This document shows positions 26,381 to 42,420 of a DNA stretch of 64,000 nt, in pieces (the stretch's first letter is position 1; each line of letters starts with the position of its first letter). Both the position numbers and the translations under genes were made by a program. The notes beneath the pieces are model-generated. The model saw only the letters and a list, made by a program, of their open reading frames with translations, searched no databases and was not told where the DNA came from. Where the stretch lies: contig NW_027479274.1 of assembly GCF_051014685.1 (NCBI RefSeq), positions 1 through 64,000 on the forward strand. Reading direction: 5' to 3'. The stretch is from Ptiloglossa arizonensis. Lineage: Eukaryota > Arthropoda > Insecta > Hymenoptera > Colletidae.

Positions 26381-29300
26381 GTATAACGTATAACGTATAA
26401 CGTATAACGTATAACGTATAACGTATAACGTATAGCGTATAACGTATAACGTATAACGTACAACGTCCAACGTATAACGTATAACGTATAACGTATAACG
26501 TATAACGTACAACGTTTAACGTATACCGTATAACGAATAACGTATAACGTATATCGCATGACGTATAACATATAACGAATAACGTATAACGTATAACGTA
26601 CAACGTATAACGTATAACGTATAACGTATATCCTATAACGCATAACGTATAACGTATAACATATAACGTATAGCGTATAACGTATAACGTATAACGTATA
26701 ACGTATAACGTATAACGTATAACGTATAACGTATAACGTATAACGTATAACGTATAACGTATAACGTATAACGTATAACGTATAACGTATAACGTATAAC
26801 GTATACAGTATAATGTATAACGTATAACGTGTAACGTATAACGTATAACGTATAACGTATAACGTATAACGTATAACGTATAACGAATAACATATAACGT
26901 ATATCCTATAACGCATAACGTATAACGTATAACGTATAACGTATAACGTATAACGTATAACGTATAACGTATAACGTATAACGTATAACGTATAACGTAT
27001 AACGTATAACGTATAACGTATAACGTATAACGTATAACGTATAACGTATAACGTATAACGTATACAGTATAATGTATAACGTATAACGTGTAACGTATAA
27101 CGTATAACGTATAACGTATAACGTATAACGTATAACGTATAACGAATAACATATAACGTATATCCTATAACGCATAACGTATAACGTATAACGTATAACG
27201 TATAACGTATAACGTGTAACGTATAACGTATAACGTATAGCGTATAACGTATAACGTATAACGTATAACGTATAACGTATAACGTATAACGTATAACGTA
27301 TAACGTATACAGTATAATGTATAACGTATAACGTATAACGTATAACGTAGAACGTGTAACGTACAACGTATAACGCATAACGTATAACGTATAACGTATA
27401 ACGTACAACGTATAACGAATAACGTATAACGTATAACGTATAACGTATAACGTATACAGTATAATGTATAACGTATAACGTGTAACGTATAACGTATAAC
27501 GTATAACGTATAACGTATAACGTATAACGTATAACGAATAACATATAACGTATAACGTATTACGTATAGCGTATTACGTACAACGTTTACCGTATAACGT
27601 ATAACGTAGAACGCATAACGTATAACGTATAACGTATAACGTATAACGTATAACGTATAACGTATAACGTATAACGTATAACGTATAACGTATAACGTAT
27701 ACAGTATAATGTATAACGTATAACGTGTAACGTATAACGTATAACGTATAACGTATAACGTATAACGTATAACGTATAACGAATAACATATAACGTATAA
27801 CGTATTACGTATAGCGTATTACGTACAACGTTTACCGTATAACGTATAACGTAGAACGCATAACGTATAACGTATAACGTATAACGTATAACGTATAACG
27901 TATAACGTATAACGTATAACGTATAACGTATAACGTATAACGTACAACGTTTAACGTATAACGTATAACGTAGAACGTATAACGTATAACGTATAACGTA
28001 TAACGTATGACGTATAACGTATAACGTACAACGTTTAACGTATAACGTATAACGTAGAACGTATAACGTACAACGTATAACGTATAACGTACAACGTATA
28101 ACGTATAACGTATATCCTATAACGCATAACGTATAACGTATAACGTATAACGTATAACGTATAACGTATAACGTATAACGTATAACGTATAACGTATAAC
28201 GAATAACGTATGACGTATAACGTATAACGTACAACGTTTAACGTATAACGTATAACGTAGAACGTATAACGTATAACGAATAACGTATAACGTATAACGT
28301 ATAACGTACAACGTATAACGTATAACGTATAACGTATAACGTAGAACGTATTACGTATAACGTATAACGTACAACGTTTAACGTATAACGTATAACGTAG
28401 AACGTATAACGTACAACGTATAACGTATAACGTATAACTTATAACGTATAACGTATAACGTATAACGTATAACGTATAACGTATAACGTATAACGTATAA
28501 CGTATAACGTATAGCGTATAACGTATAACGTATAACGTACAACGTCCAACGTATAACGTATAACGTATAACGTATAACGTATAACGTACAACGTTTAACG
28601 TATACCGTATAACGCATAACGTATAACGTATAACCTATGACGTATAACGTATAACGCATAACGTATAACTAATAACGTATAACGTATAACGTATAACGTA
28701 TAACGTATAACGTATAACGTATAACGTACAACGTATAACGTATAACTTACAACGTATAACGTATAACGTATAACGTAGAACGTATAACGTATAACTAATA
28801 ACGTATAACGTATGACGTATAACGTATAACGTACAACGTTTAACGAATAATGTATAACGTAGAACGTATAACGTACAACGTATAACGTATAACGTATAAC
28901 GTACAACGTATAACGTATAACGTATATCCTATAACGCATAACGTATAACGTATAACGTATAACGTATAACGTATAACGTATAACGTATAACGTATAACGT
29001 ATAACGTATAACGTATAACGTATAACGTATGTCGTATAAAGTATAACGTATAACGTATAACGTATAACGTATAACGTATAACGTATAATGTATAACGTAT
29101 AACGTATAACGTACAACGTATAACGTATAACGTATAACGTATAACGTAGAACGTATTACGTATAACGTATAACGTACAACGTTTAACGTATAACGTATAA
29201 CGTAGAACGTATAACGTACAACGTATAACGTATAACGTATAACTTATAACGTATAACGTATAACGTATAACGTATAACGTATAACGTATAACGTATAACG

Positions 29301-29561
29301 TATAACGTATAACGTATAGCGTATAACGTATAACGTATAACGTACAACGTCCAACGTATAACGTATAACGTATAACGTATAACGTATAACGTATAACGTA
29401 TAACGTATAACGTATAACGTACAACGTTTAACGTATAACGTATAACGTAGAACGTATAACGTATAACGTATAACGTATAACGTATAACGTATAACGTATT
29501 ACGTATAACGTATAACGTACAACGTTTAACGTATAACGTAGAACGTAGAACGTAGAACGTA

Positions 29562-30800
29562 TAACGTATACAGTATAATGTATAACGTATAACGTGTAAC
29601 GTATAACGTATAACGTATAACGTATGACGTATAACGTATAACGTATAACGTATAAAGTATAACGTATAACGTATAACGTATAACGTATAACGTATAGCGT
29701 ATAACGTATAACGTATAACGTACAACGTCCAACGTATAACGTATAACGTATAACGTATAACGTATAACGTACAACGTTTAACGTATACCGTATAACGAAT
29801 AACGTATAACGTATATCGCATGACGTATAACATATAACGTATAACGTATAACGTATAACGTACAACGTATAACGTATAACGTATATCCTATAACGCATAA
29901 CGTATAACGTATAACGTATAACGTGTAACGTATAGCGTATAACGTATAACGTATAACGTATAACGTATAACGTATAACGTATAACGTATAACGTATAACG
30001 TATAACGTATAACGTATAACGTATAACGTATAACGTATAACGTATAACGTATAACGTATAACGTATAACGTACAACGTATAACGTACAACGTATATCCTA
30101 TAACGCATAACGTATAACGTATAACGTATAACGTATAGCGTATAACGTATAACGTATAACGTATAACGTATAACGTATAACGTATAACGTATAACGTATA
30201 ACGTATAACGTATAACGTATAACGTATAACGTATAACGTATAACGTATAACGTATAACGTATAACGTATAACGTATAACGTATAACGTATAACGTATAAC
30301 GTATACAGTATAATGTATAACGTATAACGTGTAACGTATAACGTATAACGTATAACGTATAACGTATAACGTATAACGTATAACGTATAACGTATAACGT
30401 ATAACGTATAACGTATAACGTATAACGTATAACGTATAACGTATAACGTATAACGTATAACGTATAACGTATAGCGTATAACGTATAACGTATAACGTAC
30501 AACGTCCAACGTATAACGTATAACGTATAACGTATAACGTATAACGTACAACGTTTAACGTATACCGTATAACGAATAACGTATAACGTATATCGCATGA
30601 CGTATAACATATAACGAATAACGTATAACGTATAACGTACAACGTATAACGTATAACGTATATCCTATAACGCATAACGTATAACGTATAACGTATAACG
30701 TATAGCGTATAACGTATAACGTATAACGTATAACGTATAACGTATAACGTATAACGTATAACGTATAACGTATAACGTATAACGTATAACGTATAACGTA
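29562..30800 (+). repeat. HOR of 1.24 kb, copy 1 (offset 1792 bp)
   Basis: It starts at an ATACAGTATAATG cassette (29569) and runs through TATATCGCATGACG, TATCC and TATAGCG landmarks to about 30800. Every landmark recurs 1792 bp (256 monomers) downstream. Related spacings of 805 and 1694 bp link the ACTTATAACG monomers at 28436, 29241 and 30935, so this neighbourhood (28.3-33.1 kb) is a nested duplication. Confidence 0.8.
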
Positions 30801-31353
30801 TAACGTACAACGTATAACGTATAACGTATAACGTATAACGTAGAACGTATTACGTATAACGTATAACGTACAACGTTTAACGTATAACGTATAACGTAGA
30901 ACGTATAACGTACAACGTATAACGTATAACGTATAACTTATAACGTATAACGTATAACGTATAACGTATAACGTATAACGTATAACGTATAACGTATAAC
31001 GTATAACGTATAGCGTATAACGTATAACGTATAACGTACAACGTCCAACGTATAACGTATAACGTATAACGTATAACGTATAACGTATAACGTATAACGT
31101 ATAACGTATAACGTACAACGTTTAACGTATAACGTATAACGTAGAACGTATAACGTATAACGTATAACGTATAACGTATAACGTATAACGTATTACGTAT
31201 AACGTATAACGTACAACGTTTAACGTATAACGTATAACGTAGAACGTATAACGTACAACGTATAACGTATAACGTATAACGTATAACGTATAACGTATAA
31301 CGTATAACGTATAACGTATAACGTATAACGTATAACGTATAACGTATAACGTA

Positions 31354-32592
31354 TAACGTATACAGTATAATGTATAACGTATAACGTGTAACGTATAACG
31401 TATAACGTATAACGTATGACGTATAACGTATAACGTATAACGTATAAAGTATAACGTATAACGTATAACGTATAACGTATAACGTATAGCGTATAACGTA
31501 TAACGTATAACGTACAACGTCCAACGTATAACGTATAACGTATAACGTATAACGTATAACGTACAACGTTTAACGTATACCGTATAACGAATAACGTATA
31601 ACGTATATCGCATGACGTATAACATATAACGTATAACGTATAACGTATAACGTACAACGTATAACGTATAACGTATATCCTATAACGCATAACGTATAAC
31701 GTATAACGTATAACGTGTAACGTATAGCGTATAACGTATAACGTATAACGTATAACGTATAACGTATAACGTATAACGTATAACGTATAACGTATAACGT
31801 ATAACGTATAACGTATAACGTATAACGTATAACGTATAACGTATAACGTATAACGTATAACGTACAACGTATAACGTATAACGTATATCCTATAACGCAT
31901 AACGTATAACGTATAACGTATAACGTATAGCGTATAACGTATAACGTATAACGTATAACGTATAACGTATAACGTATAACGTATAACGTATAACGTATAA
32001 CGTATAACGTATAACGTATAACGTATAACGTATAACGTATAACGTATAACGTATAACGTATAACGTATAACGTATAACGTATAACGTATAACGTATACAG
32101 TATAATGTATAACGTATAACGTGTAACGTATAACGTATAACGTATAACGTATAACGTATAACGTATAACGTATAACGTATAACGTATAACGTATAACGTA
32201 TAACGTATAACGTATAACGTATAACGTATAACGTATAACGTATAACGTATAACGTATAACGTATAGCGTATAACGTATAACGTATAACGTACAACGTCCA
32301 ACGTATAACGTATAACGTATAACGTATAACGTATAACGTACAACGTTTAACGTATACCGTATAACGAATAACGTATAACGTATATCGCATGACGTATAAC
32401 ATATAACGAATAACGTATAACGTATAACGTACAACGTATAACGTATAACGTATATCCTATAACGCATAACGTATAACGTATAACGTATAACGTATAGCGT
32501 ATAACGTATAACGTATAACGTATAACGTATAACGTATAACGTATAACGTATAACGTATAACGTATAACGTATAACGTATAACGTATAACGTA
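31354..32592 (+). repeat. HOR of 1.24 kb, copy 2
   Basis: The second copy of the block at 29562-30800. Matching landmarks include CAGTATAATG at 31363, TATCCTATAACGC at 32453 and TATAGCG at 32493. It diverges after about 32592, where copy 1 has a CGTACAACG monomer. Confidence 0.8.
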
Positions 32593-35496
32593 TAACGTAT
32601 AACGTATAACGTATAACGTATAACGTATAACGTATAACGTATAACGTATAACGTATAACGTATACAGTATAATGTATAACGTATAACGTGTAACGTATAA
32701 CGTATAACGTATAACGTATAACGTATAACGTATAACGTATAACGTATAACGTATAACGTATAACGTATAACGTATAACGTATAACGTATAACGTATAACG
32801 TATAACGTATAACGTATAACGTATAACGTATAACGTATAACGTATAACGTATAACGTATAACGTATACAGTATAATGTATAACGTATAACGTGTAACGTA
32901 TAACGTATAACGTATAACGTATAACGTATAACGTATAACGTATAACGTATAACGTATAACGTATAACGTATAACGTATAACGTATAACGTATAACGTATA
33001 ACGTATAACGTATAACGTATAACGTATAACGTATAGCGTATAACGTATAACGTATAACGTACAACGTCCAACGTATAACGTATAACGTATAACGTATAAC
33101 GTACAACGTCCAACGTATAACATATAACGTATAGCGTATAACGTATAACGTATAACGTATAACGTATAACGTATAACGTATAACGTATAACGTATAACGT
33201 ATAACGTATAACGTATAACGTATAACGTATAACGTATAACGTATAACGTATACAGTATAATGTATAACGTATAACGTGTAACGTATAACGTATAATGTAT
33301 AACGTATAACGTATAACGTATAACGTATAACGAATAACATATAACGTATATCCTATAACGCATAACGTATAACGTATAACGTATAACGTATAACGTATAA
33401 CGTATAACGTATAACGTATAACGTATAACGTATAACGTATAACGTATAACGTATAACGTATAACGTATAACGTATAACGTATAACGTATACAGTATAATG
33501 TATATCGTATAACGTGTAACGTATAACGTATAACGTATAACGTATAACGTATAACGTATAACATATAACGTATAACGTATAAAGTATAACGTATAACGTG
33601 TAACGTATAACGTATAACGTATAGCGTATAACGTATAACGTATAACGTATAACGTATAACGTATAACGTATAACGTATAACGTATACAGTATAATGTATA
33701 ACGTATAACGTATAACGTATAACGTAGAACGTGTAACGTACAACGTATAACGCATAACGTATAACGTATAACGTATAACGTACAACGTATAACGTATAAC
33801 GTATAACGTATAACGTATTACGTATAGCGTATTACGTACAACGTTTACCGTATAACGTATAACGTAGAACGCATAACGTATAACGTATAACGTATAACGT
33901 ATAACGTATAACGTATAACGTATAACGTATAACGTATAACGTATAACGTATAACGTATTACGTATAACGTATAACGTATAACGTATAACGTATAACGTAT
34001 AACGTATAACGTATAACGTATAACGTATAACGTATAACGTATAACGTATAACGTATAACGTATAACGTATAACGTATAACGTATAACGTATAACGTATAA
34101 CGTATACAGTATAATGTATAACGTATAACGTGTAACGTATAACGTATAACGTATAACGTATAACGTATAACGTATAACGTATAACGTATAACGTATAACG
34201 TATAACGTATAACGTATAACGTATAACGTATAACGTATAAAGTATAACGTATAACGTATAACGTATAGCGTATAACGTATAACGTATAACGTACAACGTA
34301 CAACGTATAACGTATAACGTATAACGTATAACGTATAACGCACAACGTTTAACGTATACCGTATAACGAATAACGTATAACGTGTAACGTATAACGTATA
34401 ACGTATAACGTATAACGTATAACGTATAACGTATAACGTATAACGTATAACGTATAACGTACAACGTTTAACGTATAACGTATAACGTAGAACGTATAAC
34501 GTACAACGTATAACGTTTAACGTATAACGTATAACGTATAACGTATGTCGTATAAAGTATAACGTATAACGTATAACGTATAACGTATAACGTATAACGT
34601 ATAATGTATAACGTATAACGTATAACGTACAACGTATAACGTATAACGTATAACGTATAACGTATAACGTATAACGTATACAGTATAATGTATAACGTAT
34701 AACGTATAACGTATAACGTAGAGCGTGTAACGTACAACGTATAACGCATAACGTATAACGTATAACGTATAACGTACAACGTATAACGTATAACGTATAA
34801 CGTATAACGTATAACGTATTACGTATAGCGTATTACGTACAACGTTTACCGTATAACGTATAACGTAGAACGCATAACGTATAACGTATAACGTATAACG
34901 TATAACGTATAACGTATAACGTACAACGTTTAACGTTTAACGTATAACGTAGAACGTATAACGTATAACGTATAACGTATAACGTATAACGTATAACGTA
35001 TAACGTATTACGTATAACGTATAACGTACAACGTCTAACGTATAACGTATAACGTAGAACGTATAACGTACAACGTATAACGTATAACGTATAACGTATA
35101 ACGTATAACGTACAACGTATAACGTATAACGAATATCCTATAACGCATAACGTATAACGTATAACGTATAACGTATATCGTATAACGTATAGCGTCTAAC
35201 GTATAACGTATAATGTACAACGTATAACGTATAACGTATAACGTATAACGTATAACGTATAACGTATAACGTATAACGTATAACGTATAACGTATAACGT
35301 ATAACGTATAACGTATAACGTATAACGTACAACGTATAACGTATAACGTATATCCTATAACGCATAACGTATAACGTGTAACGTATAACGTATAACGTAT
35401 AACGTATAACGTATAACGTATAACGTATAACGTGTAACGTATAACGTATAACGTATAACGTATAACGTATAACGTATAACGTATAACGTACAACGT

Positions 35497-36510
35497 TTAA
35501 CGTATAACGTATAACGTAGAACGTATAACGTACAACGTATAACGTATAACGTATAACGTATAACGTATAACGTACAACGTATAACGTATAACGAATATCC
35601 TATAACGCATAACGTATAACGTATAACGTATAACGTATATCGTATAACGTATAGCGTCTAACGTATAACGTATAATGTACAACGTATAACGTATAACGTA
35701 TAACGTATAACGTATAACGTATAACGTATAACGTATAACGTATAACGTATAGCGTATAACGTATAACGTATAACGTATAACGTATAACGAATATCCTATA
35801 ACGCATAACGTATAACGTATAACGTATAACGTATAACGAATAACGTATAACGTATAACGTATAACGTATATCCTATAACGCATAACGTATAACGTATAAC
35901 GTATAACGTATAACGTATAACGTACAACGTTTAACGTATAACGTATAACGTAGAACGTATAACGTATAACGTATAACGTATAACGTATACCGTATAACGT
36001 ATAACGTATAGCGTATAACGTATAACGTATAACGTATAACGTATAACGTATAACGTATAACGTATAACGTATACAGTATAATGTATAACGTATAACGTAT
36101 AACGTATAACGTAGAACGTATAACGTACAACGTATAACGTATAACGTATAACGTGTAACGTATAACGTATAACGTATAACGTACAACGTTTAACGTATAA
36201 CGTCTAACGTATAACGTATAACGTATAACGTATAACGTATAACGTATAACGTATAACGTATAACGTATAACGTATAACGTATAACGTATAACGTATAACG
36301 TATAAGGTATAACGTATAACGTATAACGTATAACGTATAACGTATAACGTATAACGTATAACGTATAACGTATAACGTATAACGTATAACGTACAACGTT
36401 TAACGTATAACGTATAACGTATAACGTATAACGTATAACGTATAACGTACAACTTATAACGTATAACGTATATCCTATAACACATAACGTATATTGTATA
36501 ACGTATAATA
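35497..36510 (+). repeat. HOR of about 1 kb, copy 1 (offset 2490-2504 bp)
   Basis: Ordered landmarks are CGAATATCC (35789), CAGTATAATG (36074), GTCTAACG (36202), TATAAGGTAT (36301) and TATCCTATAACACATAACG (36471), followed by TATATTGTATAACG and the -2 bp AATATAACG break. The same order recurs at 38.0-39.0 kb. The tail of this block, ending in AATATAACG, also closes segments near 44.79, 49.09 and 51.27 kb. Confidence 0.8.
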
Positions 36511-38000
36511 TAACGTATAACGTATAACGTATAACGTATAACGTATACCGTATAACGTGTAACGTATAACGTATAACGTATAACGTATAACGTATAACGT
36601 ATAACGTATAACTTATAACGTATAACGTATAACGTATAACGTATAACGTATAACGTGTAACGTATAACGTATAACGTATAACGTATAACGTATAACGTAT
36701 AACGTATAACGAATAACATATAACGTATATCCTATAACGCATAACGTATAACGTATAACGTATAACGTATAACGTATAACGTATAACGTATAACGTATAA
36801 CGTATAACGTATAACGTATAACGTATAACGTATAACGTACAACGTTTAACGTATAACGTATAACGTAGAACGTATAACGTACAACGTATAACGTATAACG
36901 TATAACGTATAACGTATAACGTACAACGTATAACGTATAACGAATATCCTATAACGCATAACGTATAACGTATAACGTATAACGTATATCGTATAACGTA
37001 TAGCGTCTAACGTATAACGTATAATGTACAACGTATAACGTATAACGTATAACGTATAACGTATAACGTATAACGTATAACGTATAACGTATAACGTATA
37101 ACGTATAACGTATAACGTATAACGTATAACGTATAACGTATAACGTATAACGTATAACGTATAACGTACAACGTTTAACGTATAACGTATAACGTAGAAC
37201 GTATAACGTACAACGTATAACGTATAACGTATAACGTATAACGTATAACGTATAACGTATAACGTATAACGTATAACGTATAACGTATAACGTATAACGT
37301 ACAACGTATAACGTATAACGTATATCCTATCACGCATAACGTATAACGTGTAACGTATAACGTATAACGTATAACGTATAACGTATAACGTATAACGTAT
37401 AACGTATAACGTATAACGTATAACGTACAACGTTTAACGTATAACGTATAACGTAGAACGTATAACGTATATCCTATAACGCATAACGTATAACGTGTAA
37501 CGTATAACGTATAACGTATAACGTATAACGTATAACGTATAACGTATAACGTATAACGTATAACGTATAACGTACAACGTTTAACGTATAACGTATAACG
37601 TAGAACGTATAACGTACAACGTATAACGTATAACGTATAACGTATAACGTATAACGTATGTCGTATAAAGTATAACGTATAACGTATAACGTATAACGTA
37701 CAACGTTTAACGTATAACGTATAACGTAGAACGTATAACGTACAACGTATAACGTATAACGTATAACGTATAACGTATAACGTATAACGTATAACGTATA
37801 ACGTATAACGTATAACGTATAACGTATAACGTACAACGTATAACGTATGACGTATATCCTATAACGCATAACGTATAACGTGTAACGTATAACGTATAAC
37901 GTATAACGTATAACGTATAACGTATAACGTATAACGTGTAACGTATAACGTATAACGTATAACGTATAACGTATAACGTATAACGTATAACGTACAACGT

Positions 38001-39000
38001 TTAACGTATAACGTATAACGTAGAACGTATAACGTACAACGTATAACGTATAACGTATAACGTATAACGTATAACGTACAACGTATAACGTATAACGAAT
38101 ATCCTATAACGCATAACGTATAACGTATAACGTATAACGTATATCGTATAACGTATAGCGTCTAACGTATAACGTATAATGTACAACGTATAACGTATAA
38201 CGTATAACGTATAACGTATAACGTATAACGTATAACGTATAACGTATAACGTATAACGTATAACGTATAACGTATAACGTATAACGTATAACGAATATCC
38301 TATAACGCATAACGTATAACGTATAACGTATAACGTATAACGAATAACGTATAACGTATAACGTATAACGTATATCCTATAACGCATAACGTATAACGTA
38401 TAACGTATAACGTATAACGTACAACGTTTAACGTATAACGTATAACGTAGAACGTATAACGTATAACGTATAACGTATAACGTATACCGTATAACGTATA
38501 ACGTATAGCGTATAACGTATAACGTATAACGTATAACGTATAACGTATAACGTATAACGTATAACGTATACAGTATAATGTATAACGTATAACGTATAAC
38601 GTATAACGTAGAACGTATAACGTACAACGTATAACGTATAACGTATAACGTGTAACGTATAACGTATAACGTATAACGTACAACGTTTAACGTATAACGT
38701 CTAACGTATAACGTATAACGTATAACGTATAACGTATAACGTATAACGTATAACGTATAACGTATAACGTATAACGTATAACGTATAACGTATAAGGTAT
38801 AACGTATAACGTATAACGTATAACGTATAACGTATAACGTATAACGTATAACGTATAACGTATAACGTATAACGTACAACGTTTAACGTATAACGTATAA
38901 CGTATAACGTATAACGTATAACGTATAACGTATAACGTACAACGTATAACGTATAACGTATATCCTATAACACATAACGTATATTGTATAACGTATAATA
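38001..39000 (+). repeat. HOR of about 1 kb, copy 2
   Basis: The second copy of 35497-36510, with landmarks CGAATATCC (38293), CAGTATAATG (38571), GTCTAACG (38699), TATAAGGTAT (38791) and TATCCTATAACACATAACG (38961). The offset falls from 2504 to 2490 in 7-bp steps, showing single-monomer losses. Confidence 0.8.
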
Positions 39001-39068
39001 TAACGTATAACGTATATCCTATAACACATAACGTATATTGTATAACGTATAATATAACGTATAACGTA
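38961..39068 (+). repeat. Local 54-bp tandem duplication
   Basis: The TATCCTATAACACATAACG, TATATTGTATAACG and AATATAACG segment occurs twice in a row here (starting 38961 and 39015). It occurs only once in the related blocks at 36.5, 44.8, 49.1 and 51.2 kb. The 54-bp period is not a multiple of 7 because each copy includes the -2 bp break. This is a small recent slippage or unequal-exchange event. Confidence 0.85.
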
Positions 39069-40600
39069 TAACGTATAACGTATAACGTATAACGTATACC
39101 GTATAACGTATAACGTATAACGTATAACGTATAACGTATAACGTATAACGTATAACGTATAACTTATTACGTATAACGTATAACGTATAACGTATAACGT
39201 ATAACGTATAACGTATAACGTATAACGTATAACGTATAACGTATAACGTATAACGTAAAACGTATAACGTATAACGTATAACGTATAACGTATAACGTAT
39301 AACGTAAAACGTATAACGTATAACGTATAACGTATAACGTATAACGTATAACGTATAACGTATAACGTATAACGTATAACGTATAACGTATAACGTATAA
39401 CGTATAACGTATAACGTATAACGTATAACGTATAACGTATAACGTATAACGTATAACGTATAACGTATAACGTATAACGTATAACGTATAACGTATAACG
39501 TATAACGTACAACGTATAACGTATAACGTATATCCTATAACGCATAACGTATAACGTATAACGTATAACGTATAACGTATAACGTATAACGTATAACGTA
39601 TAACGTATAACGTGTAACGTATAACGTATAACGTATAACGTATAACGTATAACGTATAACGTATAACTTATAACGTACAACGTATAACGTATAACTTACA
39701 ACGTTTAACGTATAACGTATAACGTAGAACGTATAACGTATACCGTATAACGTATAACGTATGACGTATAACGTATAACGTACAACGTTTAACGAATAAT
39801 GTATAACGTAGAACGTATAACGTACAACGTATAACGTATAACGTATAACGTACAACGTATAACGTATAACGTATATCCTATAACGCATAACGTATAACGT
39901 ATAACGTATAACGTATAACGTATAACGTATAACGTATAACGTATAACGTATAACGTATAACGTATAACGTATAACGTATAACGTATAACGTATAACGTAT
40001 AACGTATGTCGTATAACGTATAACGTATAACGTATAACGTATAACGTATAACGTATAACGTATAACGTATAATGTATAACGTATAACGTATAACGTATAA
40101 CGTATAACGTATAACGTATAACGTATAACGTATAACGTATAACGTATAACGTATAACGTATAACGTATAACGTATATCCTATAACGCATAACGTATAACG
40201 TATAACGTACAACGTATAACGTATAACGTATAACGTATAACGTATAACGTATAACGTATAACGTATAACGTATAACGTATAACGTATAACGTATAACGTA
40301 TAACGTATAACGTATAACGTATAACGTATAACGTATAACGTATAACGTATAACGTACAACGTTTAACGTATAACGTATAACGTAGAACGTATAACGTATA
40401 ACGTATAACGTATAACGTATGACGTATAACGTATAACGTACAACGTTTAACGTATAACGTATAACGTAGAACGTATAACGTACAACGTATAACGTATAAC
40501 GTACAACGTATAACGTATAACGTATATCCTATAACGCATAACGTATAACGTATAACGTATAACGTATAACGTATAACGTATAACGTATAACGTATAACGT

Positions 40601-42420
40601 ATAACGAATAACGTATAACGTATAACGTATAACGTACAACGTTTAACGTATAACGTATAACGTAGAACGTATAACGTATAACGAATAACGTATAACGTAT
40701 AACGTATAACGTACAACGCATAACGTATAACGTATAACGTATAACGTATAACGTATAACGTATAACGTATAACGTATAACGAATAACGTATAACGTATAA
40801 CGTATAACGTACAACGTTTAACGTATAACGTATAACGTAGAACGTATAACGTATAACGTATAACGTATAACGTATGACGTATAACGTATAACGTACAACG
40901 TTTAACGTATAACGTATATCCTATAACGCATAACGTATAACGTATAACGTACAACGTTTAACGTATAACGTATAACGTAGAACGTATAACGTATAACGAA
41001 TAACGTATAACGTATAACGTATAACGTACAACGTATAACGTATAACGTACAACGTATAACGTATAACGTATATCCTATAACGCATAACGTATAACGTATA
41101 ACGTATAACGTATACCGTATAACGTATAACGTATGACGTATAACGTATAACGTACAACGTTTAACGAATAATGTATAACGTAGAACGTATAACGTACAAC
41201 GTATAACGTATAACGTATAACGTACAACGTATAACGTATAACGTATATCCTATAACGCATAACGTATAGCGTATAACGTATAACGTATAACGTATAACGT
41301 ATAACGTATAACGTATACAGTATAATGTATAACGTATAACGTGTAACGTATAACGTATAACGTATAACGTATGACGTATAACGTATAACGTATAACGTAT
41401 AAAGTATAACGTATAACGTATAACGTATAACGTATAACGTATAACGTATAACGTATATCCTATAACGCATAACGTATAACGTATAACGTATAACGTATAA
41501 CGTACAACGTTTAACGTATAACGTATAACGTAGAACGTATAACGTATAACGTATAACGTATAACGTATACCGTATAACGTATAACGTATAGCGTATAACG
41601 TATAACGTATAACGTATAACGTATAACGTATAACGTATAACGTATAACGTATACAGTATAATGTATAACGTATAACGTATAACGTATAACGTAGAACGTA
41701 TAACGTACAACGTATAACGTATAACGTATAACGTGTAACGTATAACGTATAACGTATAACGTACAACGTTTAACGTATAACGTCTAACGTATAACGTATA
41801 TCCTATAACGCATAACGTATAACGTATAACGTACAACGTTTAACGTATAACGTATAACGTAGAACGTATAACGTATAACGAATAACGTATAACGTATAAC
41901 GTATAACGTACAACGTATAACGTATAACGTACAACGTATAACGTATAACGTATATCCTATAACGCATAACGTATAACGTATAACGTATAACGTATACCGT
42001 ATAACGTATAACGTATGACGTATAACGTATAACGTACAACGTTTAACGAATAATGTATAACGTAGAACGTATAACGTACAACGTATAACGTATAACGTAT
42101 AACGTACAACGTATAACGTATAACGTATATCCTATAACGCATAACGTATAGCGTATAACGTATAACGTATAACGTATAACGTATAACGTATAACGTATAC
42201 AGTATAATGTATAACGTATAACGTGTAACGTATAACGTATAACGTATAACGTATGACGTATAACGTATAACGTATAACGTATAAAGTATAACGTATACCG
42301 TATAACGTATAACGTATAACGTATAACGTATAACGTATATCCTATAACGCATAACGTATAACGTATAACGTATAACGTATAACGTACAACGTTTAACGTA
42401 TAACGTATAACGTAGAACGT
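40601..42420 (+). repeat. 1820-bp HOR unit, copy 1
   Basis: A 260-monomer unit in perfect head-to-tail contact with copy 2 at 42421. It starts at ATAACGAATAACG and ends just after CGTAGAACG. It contains an internal duplication: about 634 bp (40905-41538) recurs at 41787-42420, offset 882 bp (126 monomers). Marker spacings therefore alternate 882, 938 and 882 through 40.9-44.2 kb. One clear difference from copy 2 was not found at the landmarks checked. Confidence 0.87.
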